NCBI RefSeq assembly: GCF_900114915.1
Contig: NZ_FOUS01000025.1
Coordinates: 1-62,828 of the forward strand
Reading direction: 5' to 3'
Length of the DNA: 62,828 nucleotides
From: Bradyrhizobium sp. Rc3b
GTDB lineage: Bacteria; Pseudomonadota; Alphaproteobacteria; Rhizobiales; Xanthobacteraceae
The position numbers and the translations under genes were made by a program. Under the pieces are notes generated by a model, which ran no database searches, was not told where the DNA came from, and saw only the letters and a list, made by a program, of their open reading frames with translations. Positions within the stretch are counted from its first letter, which is position 1; each line of letters starts with the position of its first letter. Below, in pieces: positions 35,974 to 44,904 of this stretch.

Positions 35974-36624
35974 TCAGCACCCCCGACAGATGTTGAGTCT
36001 CCGATTGAGGCTTCGATCGGGCTCCGGCGCCGCGGATGTCGACGGCTTCTTCAAGAGCTTGCTCTTGCCCTCTTCGATCAGGGTCGAAATTTTGACTGAC
36101 CCATCGTCCGAAATCTCGACATGCGGCGTCGTGCCTCGAATCCCCAGCGTGGCGACGGGAGTATCGACCTTCATGTCGCCGGTCTTTGCGACCCCGCCCG
36201 CAACAAAAGTGAATGTTCCCTTGGCGAGATTGAACAGAGTCGCATTGGACTTGCCGGCCGGCTCATACACATAATGATCCAGCACCATACGGGCGTTGCT
36301 CGATAGATTGAACGAGCTGCCGTCGGTAAAGTTGATGCCGACGCGGCCGTCGGCGCCGGTGTACACCACGTCACCAAGATATACGGGATCACCCGTGTTG
36401 GTGCGGCCAGGGTCACTCGACACATTCGCCTGAACAATCACTGCGCCCGCGTGTTCGATCGTGACCGAGCCTGAGACCACCACCACCTTCCCAATCGGTT
36501 TCGGCGATGAGGCCGCGACGGCGGGCTTGGCGGAATCGCTCTGCGCTTGAGCCGCGCTCGGCGAGAAATTGGCAAGCGCCAAAACAAGACCAATCGCCAA
36601 AGCAGCTATCGTAGGTCTGCACAT
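35974..36624 (-). CDS. Secreted FecR-domain protein
   Basis: 216 residues from the ATG near 36624. A signal peptide (LAIGLVLALANFSPSAAQAQ) is followed by a FecR beta domain (IGKVVVVSGSVTIEHAGAVI ... VYLGDVVYTGADGRVGINFT ... GTFTFVAGGVAKTGDMKVDT ... ATLGIRGTTPHVEI). FecR domains bind sigma-regulating or envelope partners, and many Bradyrhizobium forms of this type accompany large surface proteins. The same module, clearly related in sequence, begins the adhesin gene on the opposite strand. The C-terminus is basic. Partner and ligand unknown. Confidence 0.85.
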   Translation of the reverse strand: MCRPTIAALAIGLVLALANFSPSAAQAQSDSAKPAVAASSPKPIGKVVVVSGSVTIEHAGAVIVQANVSSDPGRTNTGDPVYLGDVVYTGADGRVGINFTDGSSFNLSSNARMVLDHYVYEPAGKSNATLFNLAKGTFTFVAGGVAKTGDMKVDTPVATLGIRGTTPHVEISDDGSVKISTLIEEGKSKLLKKPSTSAAPEPDRSLNRRLNICRGC

Positions 36625-36998
36625 GATCCCCCCTTTCTGAGAAGATCTTGTCGCTATCGGTGGCCCATTTCTTGAACCGCGTAGCGCAGCCACAGCAAAT
36701 ATAATTGTTGTTTAATTCTATTAACCAGCCTAATTTATCTCCGGCGCTACGCAAGCGCCACAAATTAAATGCGTTCCGTTTGTCAATTTAATCACATTGG
36801 CGGGAGGGGGCACGGCGGGAATGGCGGTACGCGTCGCCGTCCCCCCGCGCAATGCGTCTCTCTCGATCAGACTTGATTATTTCGGCGGGCAAGCCTTCGG
36901 GCTGCCAGCGCCCAGGAAATTTTGTCCCTTGGCGAGGGCCCGAGCAGGATTATGGCAGCACGCCGAGCCTGAATCGATCACCCAGGCGAGGTCGAGCC
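36625..36998. other. AT-rich divergent control region of FecR and adhesin genes
   Basis: About 370 bases, far more AT-rich than the flanks in its left half (tttaattctattaacc, aaattaaatgcg, caatttaatcac). TTAA words are frequent but not at seven-base spacing. Promoters for both flanking genes should lie here. Confidence 0.55.
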
Positions 36999-39900
36999 AT
37001 GTTAGTTGCATCCGGCATCCACGCTGATAACGGGGCCGCCATGGCCCTGCCCGTCGAGCTCATCGGCCATATTCATACCGTGGTCGGTTGCTGTGCGCTT
37101 ACGCGAGCGAGCGGTGTCGCCACACAGGCGGTAGCTGGTGCGCCTATCTACCGGGGCGACGTGCTGGAAACCGACGCCGACGGGCGGATCACAATTGGCT
37201 TCATCGACGGTACTTTTTTCAACATCGCCTGCGGCACTCATGTCGTGCTGAGCGAGTTCGTCTTCGACGTCGAAGGCATGCCATCTGCAGCCTTGTTCGA
37301 CGTGACCCGAGGGAGCTTCGGTTTCGTACCGGGCCGGCTGGCGGAAACCGGAGCGCTCCGGCTGAATACGCCCATTGCAGGCATTCGCGCCCGGGGCCAC
37401 GCGGGCGGTTTCGGGATCCTGACACTTGCAGCATTGACTTTCTCGGCCGCGCAGAATGCCGAGGCGGCGGATCCGGATGTCACATTCCTGGATGACGACT
37501 CCATTACCTACAAGGACCTTGCGCACGGCGCATTTGAGCTCGTGACCAAGGAGCGGGTCCCGCGACACATCATCGTCGAAGATCCCGGCGAGACGATCGT
37601 CATCAAGAAGGTGGGATCCACCATCAGCGTCAATCAGGTCGCGAATACGGCGGCTCGCATGGAGGAGTTGCGCGCCGCCCAACAGGATGTGCTCGCCAAT
37701 CTAGGAGAACAAGGGCCCCGTGGCTCGAGCACGCCTTTCTTCGTCAAACCCCAGCCACTGCAGCCGATCAATTTCATTCAGCCGGATGCGCCCACGCTGC
37801 AGATCTTGCCGACCACGTCGCCACTCATCACTTTCGCGCTGGTGGACCCTGTACCGCCGACTCTCAGCACCGGGGCTGGGCCAATCGAGCTCGATACGGT
37901 CGTGTTTGACACATTCACGGCGACGACGGGAACCTTCAGTGCCAGTAGCACCAGCGGCGGTGGCAATCTGACCTTCGGCATCGTCGGGGCCAGCGCCGGC
38001 AGTACGGTTCTGGATGGAGTGACGTACGATCTGTCGAAGACAAGTTCCTACGGGATTCTCTACGTCAACAGCACGAGCGGCGCTTATACGTTCGTACCCG
38101 ACAATGCCGCAATCAACGCGCTGAAGGCGCCTACGACCGACGGTTTCGTTATCACCGTCTCCGACGGACTCACCTCCGTCACCCAGACCTTCACGATCAC
38201 CATCAACGGTGTCAACGACGCTGCAATCATCTCCGGCACCACGACCGGTTCGATTATCGAGGCTGGCGGCATCGCCAATGGAACGCCCGGCACGCCGATT
38301 GCAACCGGCACCCTTTCCGATACCGACGTCGACGATCCGCCCAATACGTTCACCGCCGTAAGTTCGCCAACCGCGAGCGCCGGTGGCTATGGCACCTTCA
38401 CGATGACGGCTGCCGGCGTGTGGACCTACACCTTGGACAATGCCAACCGCGCAGTGCAGGCACTCAATGCCGGCGAGACGTTGACCGACAGCTTCACGGT
38501 GACCTCGATCGGAGGCACCCCACAGGTGGTGACGATCACCATCCACGGGACCAGTGACGCGGCGATCATCTCCGGTGAGACGACCGGTGCAGTTATCGAA
38601 GCCGGCGGCACCGCCAATGCAAACCCCGGCACACCCATCGCGACCGGCACGCTCACCGACGTCGACGTCGACACCACCGCAAACGCCTTTACGCCCGTCA
38701 GCTTGCCCAAGGCAAGCGAGGCGGGCTACGGCACCTTCACCATGACGGCAGCGGGCGTGTGGACCTATACGCTCGACAACGCCAACGGGGCAGTGCAGGC
38801 GCTCAATTCAGGCGAGACGCTGACCGACAGTTTTGCGGTGACCACGCTGGACGGAACCGCTCAGGTGGTGACGGTCACCATCCATGGCACCAACGATGCT
38901 GCCGTCATTACCGGCATGACGACCGGCTCGGTGACCGAGGCTGGAGGCCTTGCCAACGCGACGCCCGGTACGCCGAGCGCAACCGGCACGCTGCTTGCGG
39001 CTGACGTCGACAATCCATCCAATACCTTCACGGCAGTGACCTCGCCGAAGGCAAGCATCAGCGGTTTCGGCACCTTTACGATAACCGCCGCCGGCGTGTG
39101 GACCTACACGCTCGACAACGCCAGCGGCGCGGTGCAGGCGCTCAATGTCGGCGGCACGCTCACCGACAGCTTCACTGTCACGACCCTCGACGGTACGCCG
39201 CAGGTGGTGACGATCACCATTCAGGGCAGCAACGATGCCGCCCTCATTTCCGGCACCACGACCGGCTCAGTGACGGAGGCGGGAACTTTCTCACCCGGCG
39301 TTCCCATCGCGACCGGCACGCTCACCGATACGGACGTCGACAACGCTCCGAACACGTTCACCGCAGTCTCTTCGCCGGCTGCGAGTGACGGCGGATACGG
39401 CACCTTCACGATGACCGCAGCCGGCGTATGGACTTACACCCTCGATAACAACAACACCGTGGTTCAGGCGCTCGATGTCGGCGACACCTTGACGGACACC
39501 TTCTCGATAACTGCCATCGACGGTACGTCACAGACGGTGACCGTCGCCATTCATGGCGCCAGCGACGCAGACCCGAACGATTTTGATAATTTGGCCACCG
39601 GATCTGCCGTGATCTCCGATCCCCCCAACGTGTATGGAACGCCGGGGAGCGAAACCATTGCCGGCGGCGGCGACACAGGTCAGATCATCTACGCGGGAGC
39701 CGGCAGCGATACCGTCAACGGCACTGGTAAAGCCGACGTTCTCTACAGCGGATCAGGCAATGACACGATCAAAGGCAATGATGGGGATGACACCATCTTC
39801 GGCGGCTCGGGCAACGATACGATCAACGGCAACAACGGCGCCGACACCATAACGGGCGGATTTGGTGCGGACCAGCTCACCGGCAGCAATGGGAACGACC

Positions 39901-41141
39901 GTTTCGCTTACTTGTTCGTAGCGGATTCCAACGCAAGCCAGTTCGACACCATCACCGACTTTGCATCGGGAGCGGACAAGATCGACTTGACCGCCATGGG
40001 CGCGCTTGGGTTCGCCATATTGGCATTGAGCTCAACCAGCACGGCCGTGCCGGCACATACGATCGCCTGGCTCTATGACAGTGCGGCGAATGAAACGATC
40101 GTGTACGTCAATTCAACGGACCAGACCCTGCACGTCGGCGATTCCAGTCTGCTCGAAATCCATTTGCAGGGCATCGCCACCATCGACGCGTCGGACTTCA
40201 TCACGGCGCCGGCAGCGGCACCTGCGACGGCGGTTGCCGGCGAGCTGCTCGACCTCATCGCAACCTCGCAGGGTGACGCGACCGCCGTGATGACGATCAC
40301 TTCCGAAGGCTTGTCCGACTCCGGCAGCGCCGACGGCACGCTTCTCGCTGCAGAGAGTTCGACCATCCAATCGACCGAGGCGACCTACAGCCTCGATTCG
40401 AACTGGGACCAGATCGGACAGGCCGAATATTCCAGCTTGTCCAGTTCAGACGAAACGCAAACGCTCGCGACCGAAACGCTCCGCAGCGACACGGCAGCTG
40501 CCTCAGCCAGCGGACTGTCTTTGATCGTGCAGCACGTGATCCCACTCACCGAGGCCAGCTTTGTCTTCAACAACCCGACCGGGTTCAAAAATGGCGCGGT
40601 TGCCGCAAGCGGCCAGATGCCTGACGTCGCCATGCTGAATTTTGCCCACGACGCCGCCGGACAGCACGCCGGTAGCGGGCTTGCGCTCGGACACGATGCA
40701 GGGAATGACGGCGTCGCGTCATCAAGAGGCGCCGCCCAGGCGGCTCATGCCCATGGTTATACCAGCGGTGAAACGGCAGACACGACGTTCAACCCAAGCC
40801 TGCTGAACCCAAGCCTCCTGAAGTCATCGACCGGCGGTGCCAACCATTCGTTTTCAAGCGGGGCGGACCAGCACAACCCCTCCCTGGAAGCGTCTGGATC
40901 AAAGCCTGCCAATCCGCTTCAGCTCGGCGACTCGTTCCAGTTCAGGGATGTCGCGTCGCAAGGCTCACTGCACGGCGCAGTGTTGGATCATCTCTCAGAC
41001 TTCGTCGGTCATCACGAGCACGCTGGGGAATTCCATGGATCCGAGCCGGCATTCATGCCTGAAGCATCGCCGTCCGATGTTGATCCACCTTTCCCGGCAG
41101 GTACCGTTCACGGCCATGTGTCGCACGATCTGATCGTGTGA
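36999..41141 (+). CDS. Large RTX/VCBS-type surface adhesin with N-terminal FecR-like module
   Basis: 1380 residues from ATG at 36999 (an upstream frame is rejected on composition). Residues 15-135 match the FecR-like module (IYRGDVLETDADGRITIGFI ... LFDVTRGSFGFVPGRLAETG), followed by a hydrophobic run (GFGILTLAALTFSAAQ). Residues 406-857 are four VCBS-like repeats of about 112 residues (EAGG ... FTMTAAGVWTYTLDN ... VVTITIHG). At about 881-957 come RTX nonapeptides (SGSGNDTIKGNDGDDTIFGG), then a serralysin-type C-terminal fold (FDTITDFASGADKIDLTAMG). It is probably secreted by a type I system with calcium-dependent folding and used in attachment; no transporter genes are in view. Confidence 0.88.
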   Translation: MLVASGIHADNGAAMALPVELIGHIHTVVGCCALTRASGVATQAVAGAPIYRGDVLETDADGRITIGFIDGTFFNIACGTHVVLSEFVFDVEGMPSAALFDVTRGSFGFVPGRLAETGALRLNTPIAGIRARGHAGGFGILTLAALTFSAAQNAEAADPDVTFLDDDSITYKDLAHGAFELVTKERVPRHIIVEDPGETIVIKKVGSTISVNQVANTAARMEELRAAQQDVLANLGEQGPRGSSTPFFVKPQPLQPINFIQPDAPTLQILPTTSPLITFALVDPVPPTLSTGAGPIELDTVVFDTFTATTGTFSASSTSGGGNLTFGIVGASAGSTVLDGVTYDLSKTSSYGILYVNSTSGAYTFVPDNAAINALKAPTTDGFVITVSDGLTSVTQTFTITINGVNDAAIISGTTTGSIIEAGGIANGTPGTPIATGTLSDTDVDDPPNTFTAVSSPTASAGGYGTFTMTAAGVWTYTLDNANRAVQALNAGETLTDSFTVTSIGGTPQVVTITIHGTSDAAIISGETTGAVIEAGGTANANPGTPIATGTLTDVDVDTTANAFTPVSLPKASEAGYGTFTMTAAGVWTYTLDNANGAVQALNSGETLTDSFAVTTLDGTAQVVTVTIHGTNDAAVITGMTTGSVTEAGGLANATPGTPSATGTLLAADVDNPSNTFTAVTSPKASISGFGTFTITAAGVWTYTLDNASGAVQALNVGGTLTDSFTVTTLDGTPQVVTITIQGSNDAALISGTTTGSVTEAGTFSPGVPIATGTLTDTDVDNAPNTFTAVSSPAASDGGYGTFTMTAAGVWTYTLDNNNTVVQALDVGDTLTDTFSITAIDGTSQTVTVAIHGASDADPNDFDNLATGSAVISDPPNVYGTPGSETIAGGGDTGQIIYAGAGSDTVNGTGKADVLYSGSGNDTIKGNDGDDTIFGGSGNDTINGNNGADTITGGFGADQLTGSNGNDRFAYLFVADSNASQFDTITDFASGADKIDLTAMGALGFAILALSSTSTAVPAHTIAWLYDSAANETIVYVNSTDQTLHVGDSSLLEIHLQGIATIDASDFITAPAAAPATAVAGELLDLIATSQGDATAVMTITSEGLSDSGSADGTLLAAESSTIQSTEATYSLDSNWDQIGQAEYSSLSSSDETQTLATETLRSDTAAASASGLSLIVQHVIPLTEASFVFNNPTGFKNGAVAASGQMPDVAMLNFAHDAAGQHAGSGLALGHDAGNDGVASSRGAAQAAHAHGYTSGETADTTFNPSLLNPSLLKSSTGGANHSFSSGADQHNPSLEASGSKPANPLQLGDSFQFRDVASQGSLHGAVLDHLSDFVGHHEHAGEFHGSEPAFMPEASPSDVDPPFPAGTVHGHVSHDLIV
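38217..39570 (+). repeat. Four tandem VCBS-coding repeats inside the adhesin
   Basis: Units begin near 38217, 38556, 38892 and 39231, each about 336-339 bases. The blocks 'accttcacgatgac(g/c)gc' and 'gtgtggacctacac' recur in each. The DNA similarity is high enough to allow copy-number change by recombination. Confidence 0.8.
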
Positions 41142-41162
41142 CGGCTCAAGCCGATTGCGGCT

Positions 41163-41360
41163 TCAATGTTGCTTGCCGGCGCCTTCCGGTGCCGAGGAGC
41201 TGTCTTCGTCGAGAGAAGATTCATCATCGTTGCCGTCGTCGCCTTCTGGCGGCTCTGCATGCTGATGGCTGAGGGCGGATGTCCACGCCGATGTCATCGC
41301 CGCGATGAGCAGCCGGTTGAGGGCCTCGATGACGCGTTCTGCTGCGGACGAGTAGTTCAT
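41163..41360 (-). CDS. Small acidic hypothetical protein
   Basis: 65 residues. A very strong AGGAGGAGG site sits just before the ATG at 41360, which argues for a real gene. The N-terminal 30 residues form a helix (SSAAERVIEALNRLLIAAMT) and the C-terminal half is acidic (EGDDGNDDESSLDEDSSS). It converges on the adhesin gene with 21 bases between the stop codons. No family recognised; it might bind calcium or a partner of the adhesin, but this is only suggested by charge and position. Confidence 0.68.
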   Translation of the reverse strand: MNYSSAAERVIEALNRLLIAAMTSAWTSALSHQHAEPPEGDDGNDDESSLDEDSSSAPEGAGKQH

Positions 41361-41637
41361 GGCCTCCTCCTGCGCTGCCGATTGCGACTAGCCAAGCGTA
41401 GGACCGGGCCTTGAACGCCACTGTACGCCACTTCACACCCGCGCGCGTCAACTCATCGCAGTCTCAGAAGATGCCGCCAGCTTCGACTGCATCCGCCACG
41501 GGAGCTTGATCTGCCGCATTGAGGAGTTGCTGAGCGCGCCCACTCACAACCTTCGGGGCGTTGCAGTTCGCGCGCGACTCTGACTCAGATGTGACCTCGG
41601 CGATGCGAATCGCATTGGTTAGCTTTGGGGGTAATCA

Positions 41638-41877
41638 ATGAGCGGAGAAGCCGGTTGCATTGTGTGTAGCAGGGCAAGAGCGGTCGTAGCGATCGTTCCG
41701 ATCGCCAGAGGATATGCCCTGAAAATATACGAGTGCTCCTGTTGCCATAGCACCCTGCAGCTCGTGACTCGCGTCACGAAGGCAGCGCTGATCAAGCAGC
41801 AGGCCGATACTCTTCCTCAGGTGGAGAAGCAGTTGCGCCCGCCTGTTCGCAGGGTGCAACAAGTCTTCGCGAGCTAG
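41638..41877 (+). CDS. Small cysteine-containing hypothetical protein
   Basis: 79 residues with GGGGG upstream of the ATG. Cysteines occur as CIVC near the start and CSCC at 33-36, a possible zinc knuckle. A hydrophobic segment (AVVAIVPIARGYALKIYE) lies between them and a basic helix ends the protein. A hairpin (ccccgc/gcggggc) follows at 41879-41900. Function unknown. Confidence 0.58.
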   Translation: MSGEAGCIVCSRARAVVAIVPIARGYALKIYECSCCHSTLQLVTRVTKAALIKQQADTLPQVEKQLRPPVRRVQQVFAS

Positions 41878-41878
41878 A

Positions 41879-41900
41879 CCCCGCAAGGCCTCTCGCGGGG
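41879..41900 (+). terminator. Hairpin after the cysteine-containing small gene
   Basis: CCCCGC and GCGGGG form a 6-bp GC stem with a ten-base loop directly after the stop codon. No T-run follows. Confidence 0.4.
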
Positions 41901-41961
41901 CGCCAGTCGAACGACCACGCGACAACGCGCCGGGTCCGATAGCGCCGTTCGCCTCGCGCCT

Positions 41962-42726
41962 TCAATTCGGCTTTTGCGTCGGCTTGCCGTCGATCTTGGG
42001 CAGCTCCGCCGCCGAGGCCGACTGATCGCCGCCGCCATTGGCACGGCGGGCCATCTCGACCGTCAGCTTCTCGGCGGCCTCCGGCGACATCAGTCCCATG
42101 ATGTCCGACATCTTTCGCGGCGCGATCGCCGAGGCGATCTCGATCAGCACGCCCATCTCGAGCCGGTCGAACACCCGTGCGGCGTCCTTGGGCTTCATGC
42201 CCTCATACATGGTCACGAGGCCCTTCATGCGCTGGGCTTCGGCGGCCTTCTGCTCGGCCTGCGTCGCGGAGATGCGGGTTTCCACCGCCTTCATCTCCTC
42301 GACCTTGCCTTCGATGCGCTTCTCGGCCGATTTGAGCAGGCTCTCGCGAATGTCGATCTCGCGCTGGCGGGCCTCGATCTCCTGGCGGCGCGCCTGCAAC
42401 CGCTCGAGGATCGCGCGCTCGGAGGCCGAGACCTGCGGCTGGGCTTCGTCGACCTTGACCACGGTGCCTTCCGGCTTGGTCTCCGGCGCGGCGGGCTTGG
42501 GCGCCTCCTTCGGCGCGCCATGGGTCGAGCCGGTGATGATTTCCGGCTCCTCGCGGCCGGTCGGGAAGTTCAGATTCTCCTGCGCCCAGGATTTCTTGGC
42601 CTGGTTCGGCTTGTAGTCGAACACATAGCCGCCATTGATCACGAGGCCCGCCACCTTCAGCGTGGCGAGGCCTGCGACGGCAACCAGGACGACCGGGATG
42701 ACGCGGATGTTACGAAAGGACTTCAT
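41962..42726 (-). CDS. MotE-like flagellar motor accessory protein
   Basis: 254 residues from MKSFRNIRVIPVVLVAVAGL at 42726. One N-terminal membrane span is followed by a Pro/Ala/Lys linker, a long coiled coil (about 105-190, ERAILERLQARRQEIEARQR) and a C-terminal MgtE-N-like domain (GMKPKDAARVFDRLEMGVLI ... RKMSDIMGLMSPEAAEKLTV). In Rhizobiales MotE is the periplasmic chaperone of MotC, and related proteins sit beside fliM. The layout and context support a motor role; exact orthology is not proven. Confidence 0.8.
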   Translation of the reverse strand: MKSFRNIRVIPVVLVAVAGLATLKVAGLVINGGYVFDYKPNQAKKSWAQENLNFPTGREEPEIITGSTHGAPKEAPKPAAPETKPEGTVVKVDEAQPQVSASERAILERLQARRQEIEARQREIDIRESLLKSAEKRIEGKVEEMKAVETRISATQAEQKAAEAQRMKGLVTMYEGMKPKDAARVFDRLEMGVLIEIASAIAPRKMSDIMGLMSPEAAEKLTVEMARRANGGGDQSASAAELPKIDGKPTQKPN

Positions 42727-42736
42727 ACCCCTGACT

Positions 42737-43174
42737 TCATGCGGCAAGGCCGTTGGATCGTCGGCGCTCGGAGAAGGCTTCGGCCGCAGCCGCCACCGCC
42801 TTCGCCGTCGACGGCTTGGCTGCGGGCGCAGCGACCGTTTCCGGAGGGCGCGCCGCGATCGCGATCTTGGACAGCCGCCGCACCACGTTGTCGGCCTCGC
42901 CGAGCTGCTTGTAGAGCTGGTCCGACATCTGCGTCGCCGCGGCGAGCTGGCTGCCAAGGTTCTCGTTGACGTCGCGCACCGCCAGCTTCAGCCCGCCGAT
43001 CGCGCGCTCGGCGATCTCGGTCGCGGTGATCAGCTCGCCGATCACCGCCTTCAGCGAGTGCTCGTCGGCCTTCAGCCGCGTCAGCCGCTTGTTGAGCATG
43101 ACGCAATACACGATCGTCAGCATCAGCAGGATAGCCACCAACGTCTCGATCGCCATTCCCAGGGAGTGGTTCAT
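42737..43174 (-). CDS. DUF6468 protein of the flagellar operon
   Basis: 145 residues from MNHSLGMAIETLVAILLMLT. One N-terminal membrane span is followed by KRLTRLKADEHSLKAVIGEL and ITATEIAERAIGGLKLAVRD, a helical segment typical of DUF6468, then an Ala/Pro tail. Its ATG overlaps the fliM stop by four bases (ATGA), so it is translationally coupled to fliM and lies ten bases before the MotE-like gene. This constant link implies a flagellar or motor role that has not been defined. Confidence 0.85.
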   Translation of the reverse strand: MNHSLGMAIETLVAILLMLTIVYCVMLNKRLTRLKADEHSLKAVIGELITATEIAERAIGGLKLAVRDVNENLGSQLAAATQMSDQLYKQLGEADNVVRRLSKIAIAARPPETVAAPAAKPSTAKAVAAAAEAFSERRRSNGLAA

Positions 43175-44373
43175 GGGGCCTCCATCATCTTGTTCTGCTC
43201 GTCCACCTTCTCGAACATCGCAAGTGTCGTACTTGGCTTGCGCAAGGGTTTCGTCACGCGGATGGCGACGCGGTCGCCGACCCGGCCCATTCGCCCCTCG
43301 GTCAGCGTGACGTCGCCGCAGCGCACGGTGACGTTGGCGTCGGCGCGCATGTCCAGCGGCAGGGTGTCGCCCACCTTGAGCCGCATCAGCTGCTTGAGCG
43401 GGATGTCGGCCTCGTAGAGCACCGCATCGACGGCGATCTCGGCCTGCACGATCTCGGTGGCGAAATGGCCTTCCCAGACCGGGTCGCGGCCGAACTTTTC
43501 GCCCATGAACATCTGGAGCAGGACGCCCCGGATCGGCTCGATCGTGGCATAGGGCAGCAGCAGCTCGATGTTGCCGCCCCGGTCTTCCATGTCGATGCGC
43601 AGGCGCACCAGGATCGCGGCATTGGCGGGACGGCTGATCGCGGCGAAACGCGGGTTGGTCTCGAGCCGGTCGATCGTGAAGGTCACCGGCGACAGCGGCC
43701 GGAACGCCTGCTCGGCGTCGGCCAGCACCACCTCGACCAGCCGCTTGACCAGCTCGGTCTCGATCGTGGTGTAGGGCCGGCCCTCGATGCGGAGCTGGCT
43801 GGTGCCGCGGCGGCCGCCGAGCAGCACGTCGATCATCGAATAGATCAGGTTGGAATCGACCGTCGCCATGCCGAAGTTTTCCCACTCCTCGGCCTTGAAG
43901 ACGGTGAGGACGGCGGGCAGCGGGATCGAGTTCATGTAATCGCCGAAACGCACCGAGGTGATGCGGTCGAGCGAGACTTCGACGTTGTCGGAGGTGAAAT
44001 TGCGCAGGGACGTCGTCATCAGCCGCACCAGGCGATCGAAGACGATTTCGAGCATCGGCAGACGCTCATAGGAGACCATCGCCGAATCGATGATCGCGCG
44101 GATGCCGGAATGGTCGTCGAGGGTGACGTCGCCGACGGTGAAGCCGAGGAGATTGTCGATCTCCTCCTGCGACAGCACGCGCTCGCCGGAATTCTTGCCG
44201 CTGCCGAGATCGCGGCTGCCGTCCTCGACCATGGCCGCCCATTGCAGGGCCATGGTCTCCGACAGCTCGTTCTCGGCCGCAGCCTTCGCGGCCTCGGCGG
44301 GATCCTCGGAATCGAGCGACGCCTCCCACTGGGCGGCAATCGCATCCTGGTCCATTTGCTCGTTGCCGGCCAT
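43171..44373 (-). CDS. fliM: Flagellar motor switch protein FliM
   Basis: 400 residues. A long N-terminal extension (about 60 residues, Glu/Ala-rich) precedes the usual start of the middle domain, LSQEEIDNLLGF. Then come HSGIRAIIDSAMVSYERLPM, the GGR-containing motif LLGGRRGTSQLRIEGRPYTT, and the C-terminal SpoA domain (IPLKQLMRLKVGDTLPLDMR ... VRCGDVTLTEGRMGRVGDRV). FliM forms the C-ring with FliN and FliG and binds CheY. It sits between fliL and the DUF6468 gene. Confidence 0.96.
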   Translation of the reverse strand: MAGNEQMDQDAIAAQWEASLDSEDPAEAAKAAAENELSETMALQWAAMVEDGSRDLGSGKNSGERVLSQEEIDNLLGFTVGDVTLDDHSGIRAIIDSAMVSYERLPMLEIVFDRLVRLMTTSLRNFTSDNVEVSLDRITSVRFGDYMNSIPLPAVLTVFKAEEWENFGMATVDSNLIYSMIDVLLGGRRGTSQLRIEGRPYTTIETELVKRLVEVVLADAEQAFRPLSPVTFTIDRLETNPRFAAISRPANAAILVRLRIDMEDRGGNIELLLPYATIEPIRGVLLQMFMGEKFGRDPVWEGHFATEIVQAEIAVDAVLYEADIPLKQLMRLKVGDTLPLDMRADANVTVRCGDVTLTEGRMGRVGDRVAIRVTKPLRKPSTTLAMFEKVDEQNKMMEAP

Positions 44374-44403
44374 GACGCTAGCCCATCACCTTCCGCAGCG
44401 TCC

Positions 44404-44904
44404 TCACTGGATCACGACTTCCTTGAACAGCACCGCGCTGACCTGGACCGGGGCGACCGCCGCGTTGACGCGCTTGGTCAGCTCCTCCTTGAGGCGGAAG
44501 ATGCCGGCGGAACCGTTGAGGTCGGAGGGCCGCAGCTCGCGCACATAGGTCTGGAAGATGTCGGTGACGCGCGGCATCGTCGGCTTGATCGCCTCGATCT
44601 GCTTCTCTTCCTTCAGCTCCAGCACGATCTTCAGCCGCAGATATTGCACGCGCTCGCCGGGCGCACCGGCCAGGTTGACCATGATGTCGGGGACGTCGAC
44701 GAAGGACGGCGGCTTCGGCGGAGGCGCGGCCTCGGCATGATGCTCGTCGTCGCCGTGCCGGAAGAAGAAGAACCAGGTCGCAGCACCGCCGCCGAGAACG
44801 GCGAGCAGCCCCACGGCCATGATGATGAGCTTGAGCTTGTTCTTCGGCGGAGCGGCTTCCGCGCCTTCGGCAGCTGCGCCGCCTTCCGCTTCATTCTCTG
44901 CCAT
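44404..44904 (-). CDS. fliL: Flagellar basal body-associated protein FliL
   Basis: 166 residues from MAENEAEGGAAAEGAEAAPP. A cytoplasmic acidic head, one membrane span (LKLIIMAVGLLAVLGGGAA), a His-rich spacer and the FliL periplasmic domain (FVDVPDIMVNLAGAPGERVQ ... LRLKIVLELKEEKQIEAIKP ... LRPSDLNGSAGIFRLKEELT). FliL surrounds the stator and tunes motor torque. It is 30 bases before fliM and is the first gene of the minus-strand unit. Confidence 0.94.
   Translation of the reverse strand: MAENEAEGGAAAEGAEAAPPKNKLKLIIMAVGLLAVLGGGAATWFFFFRHGDDEHHAEAAPPPKPPSFVDVPDIMVNLAGAPGERVQYLRLKIVLELKEEKQIEAIKPTMPRVTDIFQTYVRELRPSDLNGSAGIFRLKEELTKRVNAAVAPVQVSAVLFKEVVIQ

Noticed and set aside
38217..39570. 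Possible CRISPR-like direct repeats
   Set aside because: The repeat unit is about 337 bases, in frame and coding for VCBS domains; no short repeats with unique spacers.
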